Part shown: one piece after another, positions 13,201 to 27,300 of the stretch
How the letters are laid out: each line of letters opens with the position of its first letter
How positions within the stretch are numbered: position 1 is the stretch's first letter
Assembly (NCBI RefSeq): GCF_000003815.2
Contig: NC_049980.1
Coordinates: 28,780,190-28,825,734, forward strand
DNA from: Branchiostoma floridae
Taxonomy: Eukaryota > Chordata > Leptocardii > Amphioxiformes > Branchiostomatidae
DNA length: 45,545 nucleotides
Reading direction: 5' to 3'
Program-made: the position numbers and the translations under genes
The notes under the pieces: generated by a model
What the model was told of the DNA's origin: nothing
What the model saw: only the letters and a program-made list of their open reading frames with translations
Databases searched by the model: none

Positions 13201-16200
13201 CCAGCTCCAACACCACGATTCTCAGCTTTATAACAACTGATCCATGTCAGCAATTATGCATAATTTAACAGCATTAAGATATTGACTTACACTAGGGTCA
13301 CATTTTCAATACCGGACCCGGCCGGGCAGTTTTGGCGAACAAAACATACGATATAAAAGACAACAATACACACAACATGTACACAAAGTCATTAAAGAGC
13401 ATAAATTGTGCATATCGACCGATGTACACTTTAATTTTTCGTTTCCACAACCAGCCCGCCCGGACCCGGTTGGGTAATGCGACCGTAACATTTAGAGGCG
13501 TTGACCATGAAGCTTCTTGGAGCCTGACCAGTGGAGTCAGACCACACCGCAGACATCAGTCCATGGGACCACCATGTCGTGGGCTGGTCATCCGCAGCTG
13601 CTGACAGCTGGACTGGACGATGACCAGCGCTGACCGCTCAGGAGATGACCCCAGGGTCAAACAGAATCATTGCAGGAGGTCCCATCGAAACGCTCTCTAT
13701 TTGCGGAATGACTTTTCCATGTAGGGGTGGAAAGTCCTGTGACCTTTGGTGATACGGGTCACAATAAACATAACTTTGGCGCGTTAGAAATGCACCGTCC
13801 GCACCGAACGGGAAAGGTCCAATTTCCTCACCGCCCACACGTCATATCACGCTCCTAAAGGACCGAACCGGTAAGGTTCCCACGTCCTATCTGTCTGAAG
13901 GCTTCATCTAAAGCATATTTGTCGGACTATGACACAGACAGCAGATAATGCCCCCCCCCCCCCCAAAAAAAAGAATCTTAAAGGTTTTAAACTTAGCTAC
14001 ATCTTTGGCGTATGAAATGTAGTCATTGGTGCATTTGAAACACAAATGTATATTGATGCTGGAATATTGTATTCTCGCAATACAGGACAAGGAGCTTTCA
14101 AACGATATCTTAGACATTATCAAAATCTAAAACGTTAAGCGTTTTATTCTGTTGGCCGGCCAATATGCTGATATTCACAAAGGTTGACCGTGTGGCGGAA
14201 TAATAGAGATTATCATAACGCACATTGTCATAACCTTTGACTCAGAAGAAATGACAAAAATTGATTAAATCTCTTATCTATCGAAAATCAATAAGCTGGA
14301 CCTTTGGGAAGGTTCGGCCATTCGCAGAATACGTTTTTGTGCTGATTGACACGCCACAAAATTTATTTGCCATCCTGGAGAAATAGCCTTACATCCTCGT
14401 AAAGCCCGAATGTGTGACGGGACTTAAATCTTAGGGTTTGCGTCACAAATACAAAATAACGGTGTCTGATCACTGTCGAGGGTCATTCTGGGTTTTTGCG
14501 TTGCCATCTCTGATGTGTTTATCTTCATTGAAAGTTATCAGATGATTATTAATGGCATAATTAATAGGTTGCAATTGGTAGCATTAATCTCATCTAAAGG
14601 GAAGATATTCCATCCAAGCATCCATGGAAAATAAATCTAATTTAGTCATAATACGGTATATGAGAATTGTGGTATCAAATATGGATCATCCTTCACTCGG
14701 AAAAGCTATCAGGGCAGCATCGATGATTATAGACGCTCTTTCCTTTGGACCTGCATAAAATATTAATCCATAAATGATTGAAGTCATCATGAACGATGCA
14801 CACGCACAATGTCACTGCGGTAGGAGAGCATTTGTCATCCCTTTCACATGACGGTGAGGACGGAATCAGCATAGTAGGCTGTTTCAGCGTGCGGCGTGGC
14901 TGCAGTGAGTGATCGCTGAATCCAGGCGCCATCTTTGTCCTGAAGGGATCGCCCTGTCTGCCACAGCAGCCCAGTGGATGTGGATGTTGGCCTGTGCAAT
15001 GTGTGCCCGCATACGTCCTGCTCACAGTCTGTTTTTAGGAAGTTTTTTAAAGACTCAATCAGCTATTCAACCGATGCCATAGATTCTGTTTGGCGTCAGT
15101 AGCGTTACAGAGGAAACCAGTGGTCTACATGAATAAAAATAGTCCAGATCGCTTCGACTAGATCATATATGACTAGACATAACATCTATATCTATAATGG
15201 AAAGAGAGAGAATAACGTCAAATTCGTCTACCATCCTGTTATTCAAGTATGTTCAGTATCTAGATCTACGAGGCTATTTGAGCAGGATTAGAAGAAGTAT
15301 CCTCACTGACTTCAAATAATGAACTGGTTACTACTGGAACTACCTGGTATAAGTATTAAAGATGGCGAAGGGAACCGGTCCAAAATTCTATGACACATGG
15401 GCAACTTGCTTTGCACTTGTTCTGTTCAAGGCCGGAACGGGGATCGATGTATGGCATCGATAAAATCTACGGAGAAAAATGATGAGCGGCGACGAAAGGG
15501 CCCCTATCTCTTAATTGATATTTGTAATATGATAGCATATTTTATTGCAGAGGGTATACGACCATATGGTCCATTAGTACATGAAGAATGGATCTGGTCT
15601 CTCGGTGCGGGCCCACGCTCATTCCTGTAAAATATTTCTTTCTGCGCCACTTGTCCCGAACATTTGTCAGAGTTTTATTTCCAAGCCTGCATGCTAGTTA
15701 GTACCTCTTTGACAAACTGACGTACAAAAGGTTGATTTTGATGCGTTCACGCCAGGTTGGAAAACACATTTCATGTTTAGATTTGAAAAAAAAAAAAAAC
15801 TTGAGAGGGCTGAAAAAATCGATGTGGGCAGTCTCCCCGGTTGAGAAAGCTATTGATCTATTACAATTGTTAGGCTCTGAAGATGGACCTGCACGTCGGG
15901 ATGCAATCTACCAATTGGAATACGTTTGACCCCGGCTACTGGACGGCAGCGGTCGGATCTTTTCCCGCCATTTTTCATCCCATTTTTCGAATATAGATAA
16001 CGGAGACGGCAATCCAATCCAGGGCCAATGTGCGTGGCGAACCTGAGTTGGGTCGTTATGAGTTTGTGTGTGTGTCCGTGTACTGTGTGTGTGTGTGTGT
16101 GTGTGTCCGTGTGTGTGTGTGGTGGTCATATGTGTGTTAAAACAAATAGCATACGTAAAGAGTTAGGAGGAAAAGGGGAAAGTATAAACTGTTGTCAGTA

Positions 16201-19200
16201 TGGTAGACTTTGCTATGCTGAGGAATAAGGATGATGTGCTTCTCTGAGCCGTCCAATTAGACTCCCTTGTCGCAGCTGAAATGATCCCGAAATACCAGTT
16301 ATTGTAATCCTACGGACGCCGCCGTCACTATGGCAGCGTAGGAGCCATTACGGGATATCTAATCGAATGCCTGCCTCTTAGCAACATCATCTTAATGTCC
16401 GTTACGTGGCGTAGGTAGTCTCTCCAAACGGCTATAGACCATCTCTCGCACTAAATGTACTAGGAGCATCCCATTTGTGGCCATAAAAAAGCACGAAGAG
16501 ACAGTCTTTCGGTAGGAAGCAGTCATTATTTCCAAGTCCCAATCCTCCCAGCCAAACAGTCATGTCGTTTCCACCGCCCATTCCGCTGAGCACATGTAAT
16601 ATGGACAAATATGCTACAAACAACTTTCCAATTCTATCTAATGGTTTCTTCGAGAACGCGCGCACACACTAGTTTCTGGTCACCCGACTCTTCAATGTGG
16701 CTGCCTCATTTAAAAACCTATTTTTCTCTTGTATACGTTATGTAAGGAGTGTAGAATTGTAAAACCACGGACATCAAACGTTTAGCTGAGATTGCAATAT
16801 TTTAAAAGATAACCAACGCGTTGGAATCAATTTCACGTTTTTTTGGCATCTCACTGTGGTACTGTTATGTTGGTATAGCCGTTTTGCATTCAAACGTAGT
16901 GGTATGCAGTCTATATTCTAACATATTTCCATATATTTGATCTAGTTAAGATGGACTCCTGTCTCTAGTGCATGCGCTTGTCCTTTGCAAAAATGTTGCG
17001 TATCGACTTGCAAACGATGCAGAGAAACGAAACAGCAAACGATGAGAATCTGCATTGATCCACAAAGGTTGCTCTTACCTTGTAAATCAGGTTTTATATC
17101 TATCCATGCATGTATTTGTTAGTTTTTGTTTGTTTGTTTGTTTTTGGGAGAGAGATGCACAAGGGTAAAGAAAATTTGACAAGCTCTCACATTGACAAGA
17201 CTTGTAAGGCATATGACGTCATTTGGAGCAGAACATGACAGGTTTATCGTCTGACGTGCTGCAGAGACGTGACGTGAGGAAAGCCAGCTGTTCCCTTCTG
17301 CGAGATCAAGAGCTGGATATCATCCTGGCAGAGATCCGGACTGTCTCACCGCCGCCGGTGCGGGGACTCCAATATCATCCATATTTCCAGGGGTATACTA
17401 TAGTGGTTATAACGTTACTTTATGAAGTCATGAATTCCATGGTCACTTGTCAAATGTTGGCAATGTGTCCAAATGTTGGCCTCACCAGGGTGCGTTCCTT
17501 TGGAGTCCTCCGGTGCGAGGACTCCAATAACACCCATATTTTTAAGGATAGTGGTTATACTTTGTGAAGTCATTGATTCCACTGTGGAACGTCAACATTG
17601 TGTGTAACTGTCGGCCTCACCAGGGTGCGTTCATTTCGAGTGCGTTTCTTTATCTTCTGTTCTGAAGATGTTACGGTAAAGATTTCCAGGTGGCAGATAG
17701 CGTTCACCGCCGCCGGTCTGCGGCGGGGACTCCAATATCATTCACATTTCCAGGCGTAGTGGTTATACTTTGCAAAGTCATTGATTCCGCTGTGGAACGT
17801 TGACAATGTGTGTTACAGTTGGCCTCACCAGGGTGCGTTCATTTCGAGTCCGTTTCTTTTTCCTCTCTTTTGAACATGCTATGGTCAAGATTTTTAAGTG
17901 GCAGACAGCGTTTGGGGTAGGGAAGACCTGATGTGGTTCTTAGCCCTCTATGAGTTTATTTTGAACCTGCATGGTAGTTTTCTTTTCTTTTTAAGTCCAT
18001 GAATGACCTTGTCTGATGCCGACCAAGAGGGAAAAGAACCCGTCCGCACGCCTGCCACCATTAAGACCAGACCTGGCGCCATCACTGAGCCTCCAAGATA
18101 CGATCATGAGAACTGATCCACCTGCGCCCTAATGCACATGGAGGAATATTACCCTCTAAGTCTCTCACGAGGGACTTAAGTCCATATGAACCCATTTCCT
18201 TCTGTACTAAGGCCTCATTATAGAAGGCAATAAAGCCCCAGATCCGAAGATATATATAGATTGACATTACAACCAATGAGCGTTCCAACAAGTTTCGAAA
18301 TGAATGGTGACAAAAAAGTGTCGCAGAAGTCCAAGACCAGTGGCATTATCAAACAATTGTGAAAATTTGTCTAAAAGAACCAAATTTTGAACACATGTAG
18401 TTGAATGTGCTGTAAACGAATCTAGACATGGAGGCATGTCACAGTCTTCCCAGGAGCGATGTTCTGGCTTTTCCTTACTATTTCACCTAGGACTTAATAG
18501 GGGGTGGGCTCCGGCCTGTGCCACGACAAGGTTAGCTACTATGTCTTCTTGGAGAGTTTGTGAATGTAAAATATTTAACCTCTTGTGTACCAAAGTTGGT
18601 GCTTTTAGACAAATCTGCTCACGTCGGTCTTATTTTAGCTATGCCCTTTAGACTTCAGTTATGATTGTCTACCGTGCAAGTTCTCGCAGAATAACCATAG
18701 GGCTTTTATACCTGGTATCGTTATAGGGATCAAAAGCTCCTTTTCTAGAGCCTCGTTTTTACGTGTTACTTAGACTTTAACGGCCCCTTTTCCTCTACCT
18801 GATTGTGGTCAGAAACTATTTGTCCCGGGTCGTATCGTAAAAGTGATCCTGCACTGGTGCCAGCTTTCTCTGTCAAACACAATTCGTTTGAAAGATCTGC
18901 TCCCCTCGGACATTGAAGGACGATCGCATCGCCCAGATTCATTAAGTTGAATGCCCATGGCCTTGCTTCCTCAGATGAACCGATAGATCCAGGGTCGGTT
19001 CTTCTCTCAGTGGGGCGCTCAAAACTTCTGTATGGTTAACACATGGATGGTCACGGACAGAGACGAATTGTCAATCGGCCTGGTCGAACGAATGTGGCCT
19101 GCACCTTTCTTGGGAAAACAATTTGTTAGACAATCTGTTTGAATTTCAATTCTTTTGAAGAACAATGAGACTATTTCTGCTATTCAAAGACATTGAAATA

Positions 19201-21269
19201 GATGTAATATGAGGAAGAATTGTCAATGTCCTCACAGCCATATCGAAGACTAATTGTGAAAGTATATTTTTGTCCGGTAAAAAAGAATTAAGGCAAGAAA
19301 CACAGCACAGATGACCTTTTTCGTTCGTTCCTCCCACAAGTAACTCACAGCTTTCAAATTCTTCTTGTAAGATTTTTGCATAATATGTCAGATATTGTAC
19401 GATTGTTCGCGGTGGGTTTATTTAAGGATAGGAGGGAAATGGAGGTTTTTGTTGTATTCTAAAATTGTGGTTGAGACAGTGCAGTAGTCATACGAGGGTG
19501 ACCTATTCGCGGCGTCATGAGTTCGCGGTGGAGAGGTCATGCGCCGCGAAAATTGAAACCATCGCGAAAGTTTCAAGATTTACGTACAGGGATACTAGTA
19601 GTCGACCGCACCAGCTGCTCGCTGGTCAAGGGCAGTAATCCTGTATTGGTCTGCGCAGGAAGTGATCCCCTGTCATCTTTCTCCCGAACCCATCCCCTGC
19701 CCGGGCTCCGCGCAGCTCTAAGTGGATAACATCTTGACCCGAGTGTACACAACTCATCCGAGATGGCCTGTAGAACTAATTGAGGCCGACTGATGGAAAG
19801 GAGGTCGCGCACATAACACATTTCTCGTCCATTTAAGGCCATGCAGCTGACATGGGCAGCTTGAACGACGTGCGCGAATACGACGTCCATATAACACTTT
19901 GGGTCTCAAGCTTCTATGCACACAGAGACAGACCCTCGACTACAAGTTGTGGGTAATCTACATTCGATCCCATACGCCAATACGTTATCCATTAAGCAAA
20001 TGCTTCATAGCAGAAGGATAAAAACAAATATGTTCAATTAACAATTGACGTGCATGGAGGAGAAATTGAAGAGAGTGCTTCGGGAGACAATCAACGTTTA
20101 GTGGATTTCGTTGGCGTCTGACGACGTCAGCATGGTGCATTGATGACAGAAACTCACTCTCAGACGATTTTGAAAAAGAAAACTGTATTTGTGATTCAGC
20201 TTTATCCGGAAATACGACGGATTCATGACGTTTACACAGCGTTTTTTTCTGATGTTGTAAGCCGGTGGACATTCTTACCACGGCAGTAATACGGCAGGCG
20301 GTACCCGTGATAGACCGATTCACCGCCTCGCGTGGGCGGAGCCCTGGGGCTATCTGCTTACGCCTGGAATTTTCTGGTATCCTTCCGCTTCAGAAATGGA
20401 GCCAGGCGCTGCCATTTCTATGCAGAGATCTGTCCAGGGGCGACTCACTTGTTGCTAATATCCGGTAGAACATGGACACGTTTGAAAACTGTTTGCTAGG
20501 ATACCAATCTATCCACAGCGATTTTCGACGACTCAAAATAGCGATGGTTCACATTGTAAAATATGACTTTCATTTCTATCTTTTTTTTTCGCACTGCTTA
20601 CACTTGACTTTACTCGTATTGTACACATTGCAATAGGATGAATGACTATTAATCAATTTGTGAAAGATCGCATTTGGCTATTGCTCTTGCCTGACACAGC
20701 ACCTTTCTTTGCCCTATGGCACTAGTAGCGTTCACTGAAATCCACAACAAATTACCAAAGATCTTGGACTGCCTAGTTGTAACTTAACTCTGTAAGAAGA
20801 CGGCAGCGTAAGAGGATAGGATATGGGAGTATGAAAAGGCCCATTTTTTTTTAAAGCCAAAGGTTTAGACAGAGATGAGCTTGTACACAACTTGTCCGGG
20901 TATACCACTTTGTCCTTGGCCTATCATTCCCCCACATCACTTACTTAAACGGTCTCCAGACGGGTCGTGACGTCATCAAAAGAACCGAAAAGTCCGTCAT
21001 TTCGTTATTGAAAGTGCGTCATCTATTGCTCTCATAATTTGAAGAACCGGCCTGCTTGCACGGTTTGGCGAAGTCTAATGGCCCATGCCATCGCTGTTGG
21101 TTTGGGTGATGACACGAAACTAGGTCAATGAAAGGCTAAAGGGTCAATCTGTGAAGCAAATGACGTAGATACACTCAGAGGTAAGAAGAACCCATTAAAC
21201 ACTTCCCTTAGAACAGTTTTCCACATCGTTTCACTTCACCTCTTCTTGCATCTAGATGTGGACAAACGG

Positions 21270-21336
<67 letters not shown>

Positions 21337-24300
21337 AGCTCTCTCTCTCTTTCTCTCCTTTTCTCTCTCTCTACCTCCCACTCTCTCTCTCTCTCACGAA
21401 TAGTTAAGTCGTCTGAACGTTTCGATTGCTAGGATGTAGTGTTACGGCACTGTTTGACTAATGCAGATCCCCATCCACTGTATTTCTAGCGGCTGGTGTG
21501 TGCATCGCTTCATCAGTCATACGCTCCAAAACGTGACCCCTGTGAGCAGCCCCTCGTTTGCCTTGCCTCCGGATGACTGGAAATCCAGCCAGAATTAGCT
21601 TATTTCCCCCAGGACATTTTAGGGCACACATCAAACCATTTACAAGATCCTCAGGATATTGTGCACAAGAGGAAATATATTGACAGAGCTAAAAAAAGTG
21701 CCACCGAGCAGCTGATCGAAATTCCAGGGATTGAAGCGAGAGCCCTTTGGCGGTTGCTAAGATAGATCGATCTTCATTTGAAATTGTCGGAGCTCATCTT
21801 CATTTTTCCGGTTGTAAACTAACTACGCAGCGCAGACGATGTTGATCTCTTAGAAAAACAAAGTGTGTAATCCTATCTGAGTCCACCATTATGTTTAAGA
21901 CCTGCGGTGTACAAATTGGCAAGGCGTTATAAACTACCGAGCAAAAGCAGGCCCAAGATAGTCAGCATGGATAACTGAGCCTAATGGGTCCTTTTGACAG
22001 ATGACGTCATTTGCAGCGCCAAGGACGTCCCTTGCAGGAATCTTTACGCCATCACATGGCGACACACGTATCAGAACGTACCACTGTATTTGTGGGGGTC
22101 TCTTACTGACATATTTTACAGAAAAGCATGTGTAATCAGTATGAACTTTTGTAAATGAACGAGGATTTGCGGACTAGGGCGTAATTGGAAAGTAGCTAAG
22201 ATGAAAGATAAGGCAATCTTTGTTTTCAAATGGAAGTGAACATTGCGATATTGGTTTGCTGATAGAATCTGCTAGGTGTACATGTTACACCAGGGGGTGG
22301 TCCTGAGTCATTAGACATTTTAAGTTAAAGGGAATATGACGCCAACACGTAATCCTGGATAATCCGTGCTGAATTACAAATAGGGTTCTGTCTATGTATA
22401 GTTGCACTATGCTTAGAGTATAACGTATATTGTGTACGATGCACATAAAGTAGAATATTTGTCTCAAGGTTACCTACACTATTGACGCTACTTCTGTGAC
22501 ATCACTCTGATACTAAATAAAGGCTTCGGATGCGGAAATTATCATCCGCCTTCCTTGTTTTTCGGAAACAACTCCATGACGACGTCGTGGCAATATTTTC
22601 AGACACAGATCGACACATTGCCGCCTTTCGTGTACTACAAAAAGTTGCACCTTTCCAACGTTTTCGGTCTGATCAGCGAGCATTGCGGCCGTCGCGTGTA
22701 GCGTCACAGAATGGCGCAACGCTCGACTGGAGGCATTACGTTGACGTCGACTCGGTTTCCATCGTACCTAGTCTTTTCAGTTTTCATATAGTACATGGTT
22801 CGGCTCAATTGACAAAAGAGAATACATGCGACTGGAATGACATTGTCTGAGGTTGCGATATCTCCCAGTCATCCCAGCTGACCAATAGACACAGCTCCAC
22901 CGCTATGAAACCAGCCAAACTGTGTGATTGCTTTTTGCAAGAAACAAATGTACCGCAATAGAGCCCCGTAACCTTGATTAATCATAGATCACCCTCCTAA
23001 AGCTGCACACAGGTTGTAAAGAACGCCTCTCTAGACAGTAGGAGAGTCATCTTTACGACAAAGATACATTTAATGGTTGATGAGAGTTCGTAACTGCCTG
23101 CGCCGGTCATGCAAGGTCATCGAAAACCTCGTGAAATACTAGGTTACCGTGAAATTGACCCGAAGATCTGACTTGTAGATGCTGAGAAAGAGGCCACGAA
23201 TGGGTGCTTCTTTTCCCCCGCTGACACACATTACCTGCTCTCATTGTTACCAGAACGTGCTTGGGTAGTTTTACACGGCCTAGGTGGTTAAAGTCCACAT
23301 GGTACATGTTCCTGAAAACGACTTATGAATGTGCAAAAAGCCAGACAAGCACCAAAAATACTTTCGTCAATAGATGCTCCTTCCCGGCTTGATGATTACC
23401 AGCTGTACTGTTAACATCAGCTGTTTTAAATGTTATTTTTATATATGACATTAAAGATCATGCTACAGGAAGATGCAATATCAATAGTGCATAAAATACA
23501 CTTCATCCCTCTTTCATTTTGTTTCAAAAGCAAATACCAGAGAATAAAATATTTTGACCAGTTCTGCTCATACACTACAGAAGGCAACTGAGAACGCGTA
23601 TCTGCATCCGAGTGTATAGCCGGTATAACCACCCTTCGGCGTAACACACGCGGAGGGGCAGCAGCTGGTTATATTACACTGAACGACCTGTCACACCTAA
23701 CTTTTGCACATCTGACAGCAAACGTTGTCTAATGAGGATACCCACACAATAGTTCTGGGAAAATACGAATCTTTTTTTACGTTTTATACATACATTCGTC
23801 ATATCTTTATCTGATGTTCTCTTATTACTCTTATTACTGTCTTGCAGCTTTTCATGGTAGACAACGGCGCAGATGACTGGAGGATAGCCATGACTTTTGA
23901 AAGAGTGTTCTTCATTGCGCTGGAACTCGTAGTCTGTGCAATACATCCTATTCCTGGTGTTTGGATGTTCACATGGACCGCTCGCATGGCCTTCTCAGGC
24001 GCCGTATCAACGAAAGAAGCCGACGTCGACATCCTCCTCTCCATACCCATGTTCTTGAGACTCTACCTTATCGCCAGAGTCATGCTGTTGCACAGTAAAC
24101 TCTTCACAGATGCTTCGTCCAGAAGTATCGGTGCCCTGAATAGAATAAACTTCAATACGCGCTTTGTTCTAAAAACGCTGATGACAATATGTCCAGGGAC
24201 GGTCTTACTGGTTTTCACTGTCACGCTGTGGATAATAGCGGCATGGACAACGACAGCCTGTGAAAGGTAAGCTCTAACCGGCTCGTTTCTTATATTGAAT

Positions 24301-27300
24301 TTCAGATTATCTTTTGTTGATGTACATCGTATTATTAGATTTCGTCATTACAGTTTGCCGATGATAATGATGATGACCATTTTACTGCCTGCTCATTGTG
24401 GTAGAGGGTTGAAATTGGATGTCCACAGGCCACCGATAACGGCCAACCTTCATGCACGTAATTTCACATGTTGGTCGTGAAATCAATCTGTTCATTACCT
24501 TGGATCATGCCACAGGCGATGTTTCCTCTCATTCAGTACCCAATTATCTCTCGTCCAATAATCGCCCACAGTTTGGTCATATAATCACGCCACAATACTG
24601 CTGCCAAGATTGTTAGAATGTGCATATTGACCTTGCAGCAAATCACTGCCTTCTACTTCCACGTTTGTGTCACTTGTTGAAGCTACTGCGACTGCGGTGA
24701 AGTATGAAACCGCTGCCGTTGCCTTGACTTCTCCTCAAGATGCATCTGTCACGTTATGTAACAAGTCATTGTACCATTGAAGCAGGTCGCTGAGGTTTAC
24801 TGGTTTGATAAACTGCATCTCTCCCATCAGCAGACATGGTGATTATACTGCAACCCATTTCAACAGTCACCAAGTTTACTTGCGAAAATAGATGACCGAA
24901 ACGGCATCATTGATTATGCTTCAGGCCAAAGCAGCTTGTTCACAAAGTAACGCAGATTAGACATAATTCCAGCCAATTGCGAACTAATGTTGGGCATACT
25001 CTGACGTGTGCATCAAGTGTCACAATCTCCGGTAAAAAACTTTTAGTCGTAGATACGCTGCTCATACCATATTGTAACCGTTATATTGTGTGGAGGTTAT
25101 TGCTAACTTGTGATTAATAACATAGGGTGGATGGGAGAACTTGTAAAATGTCAAGCGGATAATTGTCCCTTTCGAAAAAAAGGTCACATTATGTAATAAG
25201 TGCAGCAATTTTTACAACAAAAAATAATAGATAGTTTCTATGTATTATGCAAACAAGATACATCGGACTACGTCCATAAACAGAACTTTGTAATGCAGCC
25301 TTTCGGGTTACTTGAGAGCTCCTTGTACTCTTTAAGATGATCAATACCTTCCTTTCCAAAGTACTTATTCCCACATAAACCACAAAGACAATTCAATCCG
25401 CTGTCAGGAGTTCTTCATTTGTCTTGGAATTTAAGTTTCTCCTCCTGAAATTAAAAGTCGGTGGGAAGTCATTACGTTTTACTCGCGTTTGATCCCCCAG
25501 ACCTTGAAAGTGCACGCCTTTGTGATCCGAACGTTGATTGATTTTGCTCTATCGTGTAAAGCAGATGAGAGCCATGATACATCATGTTGTCTGTCACAAC
25601 GAACTGGAGAGTGTTTCCAGTAAAGCTCTTTAGCTGCCTCCGGCCAAATCCCTTGCTATAATACGCTGTCACGCACAGACATATTCGGAATTTCTCTTGC
25701 ACAAATTAGAAACGTGTTCCAACTCCTTATTCACAAGGGTCGGAGTTGTGTTTATTGTACTTCTAAAGACGTCCAAACATCTAGGGCCTGTGTTTCATCA
25801 GCGTTGTTGCACTCTAATTGATATAAAGTATATGAAAGGTCCGCATAACAAACTTTAGCAATGCGATGTCAGGTTAAACGTAATGTATGTATATTCTAAA
25901 GTGACAGCATTGAGGGGCCCTTGATTAGCTTTGTGAACGAAAGGCAACTAATGAGAAATAATTCGACTCTTAAAAGCATTGGGCACCGAGGGAAAACATG
26001 TCAACCCACATTGAAACATTTGACATCAGTTTAGATAATGAGACTTGTTGCCTACGTAACTATTGAATCTATTGGGTTACGGTATGTAATTCATGAATTA
26101 CTATTTTATACCCCCGCCCCCCTTAATGCCATTGTTAAGCACTCCTGCCATTAGCTAAATGAGCATCAATCCGATTTGCTTACCATCTACCGTCGCATCG
26201 TATTGTTTGTACGGAATTAGTTTCCACCGGCATTAAGGGAGGGAACTTCCGAAAGAGTTTGCACACCATTCATCACGAACACCACGCCAGATTCATGCGT
26301 GCACCTTTCGGAGACCGTCTTATTTCTTCCGAAGTAATGCGCGAGGGTTGGTGCGGAGCATGTGATTTGTAACGATCTTAGCGGCCTCTTTCGATAATAG
26401 AAAGTTTGCGAGGGATCGTAGAGGGACTGCACGGAGCATAAATCGGGATGAATGTCTTTGAATTTATTTGAATTGCATCAAGGATGTATGCCGTCCCCAC
26501 GTCTCTGTCGTTTGTAATTTAGCCGTAACCTAGATAAGAAACGTTTTCGGGCAAAGAGATGATGAAGAGATCCCCCGATAAAGATGAGTACTGTGTATTC
26601 ATATCTATAGGATTAACCTACTGCACTCCTACGGGCCTCATTGACGGAAAGCAGTGGTTATTGGGATTTTCTCCCACACCAGGGGAAATCACATAGTTCT
26701 GTTTAATCGCAGAGAATCAATCCTCTATCTTCAGTTTTATTGTTCTTTTGTTCCCTGCCCGACCCTTTTCTGTTCAAACTTAGCGGAGTTGGAGAAGCAA
26801 ACTGTTCGTCCTGACAAGCAATTCATCTTCCATCCGCCCTAAGGGGGAGGGGGTGTCGAAGTTGTGAATTTCAGAATAGATGTTGAGAAGAAAACCATTG
26901 GACAGCTCAAAGTTCAAATTGGATTGACGTTTAAGGCTTACGAGACATTCACATGGATGCTGCCTGGCATGTCGAAATGCCAGTCAATGCTTCTATTATT
27001 TGTTTGAAGACTTTTACATTTTTATTCACAAATTCAAATTTGTTTATGTACTTTCTCAATTATATCTTGAAAGTGATATATTGCCGCAAGGAATAAGGTA
27101 GCAGATTTTAGTTCATGTCTTGTTGAATGCAAGCAAGTCATCTGCGCAATTATTGAAATACACAAATGTTCAGCCGATATGTTTAAATCGCTTATCTTAT
27201 AAACAACTATGTGATAGCATGTAACATCATGTAACATCAATGTGATAAAAGATCTCCCCTAACAGAATCTATATTATGTATTATGCATAGATTCCTTTTT

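Larger units (their letters stand above)
8728..23847 (+). other. Intron 2 (15.1 kb)
   Basis: Begins GTAAGT and ends CTTGCAG. It holds the tandem repeats and microsatellites listed separately. Open frames of up to 137 codons (for example 12642-13055) look random. An alternative first exon for a short SK isoform could lie here but cannot be recognised by eye. Confidence 0.8.

Noticed and set aside
19900-20005. tRNA-like sequence on the minus strand (TTAATGGATAACGTATTGG)
   Set aside because: Only the D-arm region looks tRNA-like. The acceptor stem and T-arm do not pair convincingly, so at best it is a decayed SINE head.
22513-22850. Overlapping open frames of 106 (plus) and 68 (minus) codons
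   Set aside because: Moderately coding-like, but no motif, splice context or homology is visible.
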